A stretch of DNA of 12,820 bases from Spirogloea muscicola. Taxonomy: Eukaryota > Streptophyta > Zygnematophyceae > Spirogloeales > Spirogloeaceae. The position numbers and the translations under genes were made by a program. Where the stretch lies: NCBI GenBank assembly GCA_009602725.1, contig WELB01000166.1:290174-302993 (forward strand), written 5' to 3'. The notes beneath the pieces are model-generated. The model was not told the DNA's origin. It made no database searches and saw nothing but the letters and a program-made list of their open reading frames with translations. Shown one piece after another: positions 8,949 to 12,820 of the stretch. How positions within the stretch are numbered: the stretch's first letter is position 1; every line of letters starts with the position of its first letter.

Positions 8949-9291
8949 GAAAAGCCAGCCCAAAAAGATTGACAAGGGTTCGGAGGAGCCTACAAGCGTT
9001 TAGCAGCTACAAAAAACGAAAGCGCGGCCAGATTGACTGGTGGCTGGGAAGGCTACAAAGGGGCCTGAAGAAGAATGCACTAAATAATGAAGCAGCTCTT
9101 CAGAAGTGCGGGCCACGAGCTGGGACCACTCGCTGGGGCGCACCCGCCACCATAGGATGTGAGCTCGTCCAAAGAAGAAAGAGAGTGCTGGCTTCTTCTC
9201 TGTGGTGGCCCACAGAGAAGAAGCGCGGCTAGATTGACTGGTGGCTGGGAAAGGCCAGCCCAAAGGAATGGACAAGGTCTGAAGGAGTCGT
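8949..9291 (+). repeat. Diverged repeat blocks arranged A-B-B'-A'
   Basis: Block B, containing AGATTGACTGGTGGCTGGGA, occurs at 9021-9050 and 9222-9251 with one mismatch in 30 bases, offset 201. Block A, starting GAAAAGCCAGCCCAAA at 8949, returns in diverged form at 9249-9291 (GAAAGGCCAGCCCAAA) and shares later words such as GACAAGG. All copies point the same way. The unit probably belongs to a dispersed repeat family or a decayed element; no coding sequence is recognisable within it. Confidence 0.7.
9191..9224 (+). repeat. Perfect 15-bp inverted repeat with 4-base loop
   Basis: GCTTCTTCTCTGTGG (9191-9205) and its exact reverse complement (9210-9224) flank TGGC. It lies directly before the second copy of block B. 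It could be the folded junction of two repeat copies or part of a small foldback element. No flanking target duplication was seen. Confidence 0.85.
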
Positions 9292-9316
9292 AGTACGAAG
9301 GACTAGGACTATGACA

Positions 9317-9688
9317 TCAGCCAGGCAACGCTCCGCAATAACTAGTCAGAAGATGCAGGTCTGAGTAGCTAGCCGGCGGAAAGACGTCGCCCTGACGAAA
9401 GCCGGAGGCCGCCGCCAAAGCTCGGCCTGCGCGCAAGTGAACCGCAAAGGCAAGGGACCGCTGCATCGAGATGGCCAAACGCATTCGGAAGACTTGAGCG
9501 AGGGACCGGGCGACGTTGAAGCCGGGCTGCTCACCCTGCTGCCCGAGGCGGCGGGCCGCTGCACGCCGCGCAAGGCGGTGAAACAAGTCAAGCCATTTCG
9601 TGCCAAAGGCTCCGTGCACGTCGACTGCCAGTGGAACAAACTCGTCTCCCACCGGGTGGTCCGAGTATTTCCGTTCCTTTTGCGGCAC
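9317..9688 (-). mobile_element. Retroelement-derived coding remnant (C-terminal region of a LINE-like polyprotein)
   Basis: The - strand reading frame contains KYSDHPVGDEFVPLAVDVHG, then a helical LFHRLARRAA segment, and later an SLAQVFRMRLAISMQRSLAF-like stretch before GFRQGDVFPP. This pattern resembles the region following the reverse transcriptase in LINE-like elements common in algal and other eukaryotic genomes (family recognition from memory). The stop is TGA at 9319-9317. The frame opens at a non-ATG codon and is closed by a TGA at 9757-9755. I see no reverse transcriptase or endonuclease motifs nearby, so this is a 5'-truncated fragment rather than an active element. Confidence 0.5.
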
Positions 9689-9759
9689 GGCGCTTGACAG
9701 ACTGCGTAGCCCGCCTCCTCCGACGAGCGTTTGGCGCTGCTGGAAACAAAGCAGTCAGT

Positions 9760-11040
9760 CGTGACAAAGTCGGCGATGAGCCGAGGCCCCTCGCTGAGCA
9801 CGCTGGCGACGAGAAAAAAAGAGGAGCCGGAAAAGGGGGCTGGGCTGTGGAAAGCTATCCCATTAAAGAACGAATAATGTTCAAGAAGCCGAAAGTCGCA
9901 AAACTTACACAGGTATGCAAGAGACTACAGTAGATAGAAGCAACTGTTGTAGCTGCTTACTGTGCGCTTCCAGGCCCCTTAGGACCTTGTCCATTGTTTC
10001 TGGGCTGGCCTTCCACAGCCAGTGCTCCACTCTTCAAGGAATTCCTCTATCTTGTTTTAGGCCTCACCTGCGTTGGGCTCAGCATTGCGCATCGGACACA
10101 GTGGAGCCTCATCAGACACCCAAGATACCGGGCTCCTGCACGAGGCCGTGACGTTGAGGTGGCAGCCGAGAGTGGACAGAAGGTGGCAATGCCAGCTAGG
10201 CTCGAGCGGCTGCTCCATTACAGTAAAGGATATTAATGGAAACTGCTGGCCCCCTTTGGTGGGGAGGAAGGCCAGCCACGAACATTGACAGCGTAGCACA
10301 GGAGGAAACGGCAGAGCGGGCTTCAGCAAAGAGGGAGATACTAATGACAAGACTGAAATTGCGTCAAGCTCTAAGCTACCTCAACAGCTCAATTTAGCCA
10401 CGGTTCAACCTTGCCATGGACAGGACATTTACGAGTGACATGCAGACCTTCCATGCAATTGCGGCACTTTATCAAGCATTGCTCTTCCACGCACGCCTCA
10501 TGCCTTTCAAGTTGTGATGGCGATGTATGTTCTTGGCACCTAATCTCTTCATCACAGCCAGTGACACGACTATGATGCCAATAGAGGTTGCGTGGATTGT
10601 GGAAGTGATGTGACTCCTGGCAGCCAAAGCATGCCAGCGAATCTAAAAGTGCGTCAGTCTGCAGTGCATGCGATCCAGGAAAATCTGTGACTATCAGTCT
10701 AAGTCAACCCCATGTAAGAATCTGCTCAAATAGCATGCACGATAGATCAGGAATGCACAGCTCTCCTCGGCCTTGCATAGACAAGGAACCTCACTTAGTA
10801 GTAAAACGAGAATCTGGTCAAAGTGACGGCCACGAAAGGCAGCACTTCTGCCTTCTGTTGCTGAACACATCCTGCGGTATGAAGGTAGCGTGCTGAAAAT
10901 ATCTACTCCAATGATTGTTCTCCAAGCTTATTGACCGTAAAGACTACTCCTAATAGTCAATGAATTGGTTCAGCTTGTCAAGGCTGATTGATAATTGCTG
11001 GAATAGACTAGCAAAAGTCGTGGGCTACTTTGACAGGAGT
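9760..11040. other. Unassigned stretch between retroelement remnant and DnaJ-motif gene
   Basis: Roughly 1.3 kb holds only short overlapping open frames on both strands, none with a recognisable domain. One frame on the + strand near 10000-10236 has a hydrophobic segment (FLYLVLGLTCVGLSI) after a possible acceptor at 9972, but no matching exon or donor was found. No tRNA or other RNA gene is evident. Confidence 0.4.
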
Positions 11041-11074
11041 GTAAATGAATGATAATAGAATGGGCAATGGAACC

Positions 11075-11120
11075 AAAGTGCCGAGTCAGAGAATGGTCGC
11101 AAAAGTGCCGAGTCAGAGAA
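11075..11120 (+). repeat. Short direct repeat AAAGTGCCGAGTCAGAGAA
   Basis: Exact 19-base copies lie at 11075-11093 and 11102-11120, followed by similar TGGTCGCA and CGTCGCA. They lie just beyond the stop codon of the DnaJ-motif gene, in its probable 3' UTR on the other strand. This looks like a 27-base tandem duplication. Confidence 0.9.
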
Positions 11121-11133
11121 CGTCGCAAGAAGG

Positions 11134-12152
11134 TCAGCCACCTTCGTCCATCCTCTGCACATCTGAGCGCAGCGTAAAGTTCTGCACATACCCTGCGCAC
11201 TCAGTTGTAGCAGGGCAAAACTTATCAGTGCAGATCTTAGAAATTGCTTGTCCAGGATATTGTGAACGTACTTTTTTGTTAATAACTTGGTCACAGCGAG
11301 TTGCGGTAACAAGGGGGCTTGCGGCAGCAAAGAATTGCATATGTAGTGAGCTTCTTGACAAGATAAGCTCACCGAGGCCAATGCAAGCAATACACTTGCT
11401 AATCACCTCGCGCCGCTTGCGGTAAAAGCTGACCAGGCCCGTACCCTGACAACGCCGGCACTCGCCTGTCCACTGATAGACTGGTTCCTTGCAGTCCTGC
11501 ACAGCAGACCAGCGGAGATATTTGAGAAGTTGCGGTAGGGCCTCGAAGACAGGAGAATGCAATTGCTGATGCAAGACAGTGCCTGTGAAGGCCAGCCAAG
11601 TGCAAATATCAAGTGGGATCCATAGAAGGAGCATGGAGAGAGTCGGGAAGAGTGTAAAACGCAGTGCGAGCAAGAGGATACAGAGGGTGAGTGACCAAGA
11701 AGAGAGAGAGAGCAAGCAAGAACGAGGAGAGCGGGGGGAGGTGGAGGCCGAACAGGGGGTTAAAGCGAAGGTGTAAGTAACGATGCAAGTGATCGGACGG
11801 CGTGTTGGCAAACCTCGATGGCAGGATCACACTGGAGCTGCCGCTCGACAGCCTCCCGAGGCAGCGGCTCGGAATCTGGGACGGGGAGTGGCAGGGGCAG
11901 GGGGTCGCTGCGGGACAGGCCGGAGCCGTCGCGCGGCGGCCGCTTCCCGTGGCGGTCCTGGAACGGGCCCCGCCAGCTGGCAAGGCTGAGCAGCTCTGCT
12001 GCAGCCGCTCGACGTCCATGCGATGCGCGCCTTGACGCCGCAGCGGCGATGGCCTTGGGACGTTGGAGCTGGAGCTGGCATGGGAGCACTAAGGGACTGG
12101 AGGCCGGCTGCGAAAGCGAGGAAAGGGTCGCGGCAGCCAGCGCCTGCGACAT
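11134..12152 (-). CDS. DnaJ-type zinc-finger (two CxxCxGxG motifs) protein, probably plastid-targeted, 3 exons
   Basis: Exons 12152-11814, 11565-11373 and 11192-11134 join in phase into 196 residues. Residues 1 to about 65 are rich in Ala, Ser, Leu and Arg with few acids, starting MSQALAAATLSSLSQPASS, as in chloroplast transit peptides. The conserved core YLRWSAVQDCKE is followed by CRRCQGTG (149-156), FYRKRREVISK and CIACIGLG (171-178). It ends in YVQNFTLRSDVQRMDEGG. The paired CxxCxGxG motifs are half of the classical DnaJ cysteine-rich zinc domain. No J domain is present, as in the plant chaperone-protein-dnaJ-related group. A likely role is thiol or folding assistance in plastids, which is inference. 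The last splice is well supported because it rebuilds GLGYVQ. The first, acceptor TTGCATCAG, was chosen by phase and is less certain. The start is the first ATG of the frame; the same frame stays open for some 13 codons upstream. Confidence 0.85.
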
Positions 12153-12820
12153 GTCGGCGTTGACGAAGGCCAGCTGTGGGCGACGCAGCAACCTTAAACC
12201 CTGTCCCTCATGTCATCACCGTGACAACCCATGTCGCAGACTGCGCGATGAGCTCAACTTCCTCAGCTTGGCGGACTCCCTCAGCTCGGCGTCGTGAGTG
12301 AGTCAGCGAGCCGGTGCCGTTGCGGGAGGCCAGCCGGCACCCCGCCCACTGGCAGCGTCGGCAAACAGCCGCCTTGCCGAGCCGCGGCACTGCCGCAGGC
12401 CACGCCGAGGCACCAGCAGGCGCGGGGTCCTCAGAAACGGCTGCAGCCTGCTTGGGCGCGCGGGGGCGGAGGATGTGGAGTGTGTGTTGAGAGATGGAGG
12501 GCCTGAGTGGCCAAGTACAAAGGCAAGCACTGACAGATAAACACCTGAACTTCTTTCTTGATGGACATCACCTGCTGCTGAGCTGACTCGCTCAGTGACG
12601 ACGAGCCAGCACGTAGAGGTCGCTAGCCGGTGCCCGAATACCGGACGGCGATTGACAAGCCCTTGTGCCGCTGGGCAAGGCTCGGCCAGCTCGGGGCTGA
12701 GGGAGGTGGGCGAGGCGCCGTGGCCGCGGGGCGGGGAGGCTTCCAGATGTTGGGAAGCTCCGACACCAGGGAGGAGGGGGGGCGGGCCAGCGGGGGGGGG
12801 CGGCTCCCAGCTCCCGGGAG
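12153..12820. other. GC-rich unassigned end region
   Basis: On the - strand a frame stays open from the window edge to a TGA near 12303, about 172 codons, but its composition (Pro, Ala, Ser, Arg) is what GC-rich noncoding DNA gives. On the + strand, RDELNFLSLADSL runs into a strong donor-like GTGAGT at about 12293, but no matching start or next exon was found. Neither is supportable as a gene. The region probably contains the promoter of the DnaJ-motif gene. Confidence 0.35.
12769..12802 (+). other. G-run tract with quadruplex potential
   Basis: Runs of 3, 7, 3 and 9 guanines lie within 32 bases (12769-12771, 12776-12782, 12784-12786, 12792-12800), satisfying the usual G-quadruplex pattern. 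Such tracts also commonly end short-read contigs or cause indels. Function, if any, is unknown. Confidence 0.6.

Noticed and set aside
11134-11811. Single uninterrupted 225-codon - strand frame as an intronless gene
   Set aside because: The frame is open by chance through a 248-base and a 180-base intron. Removing them restores the conserved joins (AIE to QLHS, GLG to YVQ), whereas reading through inserts unrelated sequence.
11818-12297. Plus-strand open frame of 159 codons antisense to the DnaJ-motif gene
   Set aside because: It overlaps the transit-peptide exon on the other strand in GC-rich DNA and has no recognisable domain, so it is most likely a shadow frame.

Overview
This window is nuclear DNA of a green alga, most likely a chlorophyte and possibly trebouxiophyte. 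Three intron-rich genes are readable. Their closest relatives, from memory of the families, are plant proteins. Introns are 124 to 414 bases with GT-AG borders, and UGUAA, the green-algal poly(A) signal, follows two of the stop codons. The species cannot be named. Bases 1-14 match the 3' end of an Illumina TruSeq adapter, so the left edge is a contig end with untrimmed library sequence.

Layout, left to right. Positions 201-3707 on the + strand hold an 11-exon gene for a UDP-arabinopyranose mutase / reversibly glycosylated polypeptide (RGP, family GT75). Its first coding exon is missing. Positions 8143-4687 on the - strand hold an 11-exon gene for an NCL-type Na+/Ca2+ exchanger-like membrane protein with an EF-hand. 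The two genes converge, with about 980 bases between their stop codons. Positions 8144-11133 form a repeat-rich stretch: a CT microsatellite ending in an N, a diverged repeat family, a perfect hairpin, a retroelement-derived coding remnant, and about 1.4 kb in which I see nothing. Positions 12152-11134 on the - strand hold a three-exon gene for a small, probably plastid-targeted protein with two DnaJ-type CxxCxGxG zinc motifs. The last 650 bases are GC-rich and unassigned.

The genes do not form a pathway or cluster: one acts in nucleotide-sugar supply for cell walls, one in membrane cation transport, one probably in plastid protein folding. I found no mobile defence system, CRISPR array or obvious new system.

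The most useful observations are within the genes. The RGP has Ala where rice UAM1 has Arg158, the arginine reported to be required for reversible glycosylation. The same gene carries an apparent one-base deletion in exon 10, and a perfect hairpin buries one of its 5' splice sites. The NCL protein lacks the acidic residue in its first alpha-repeat, has one intact and one degenerate EF-hand, and uses a GC-AG intron. All splice models were assembled by hand from reading frame, splice consensus and family conservation, with no transcript evidence.
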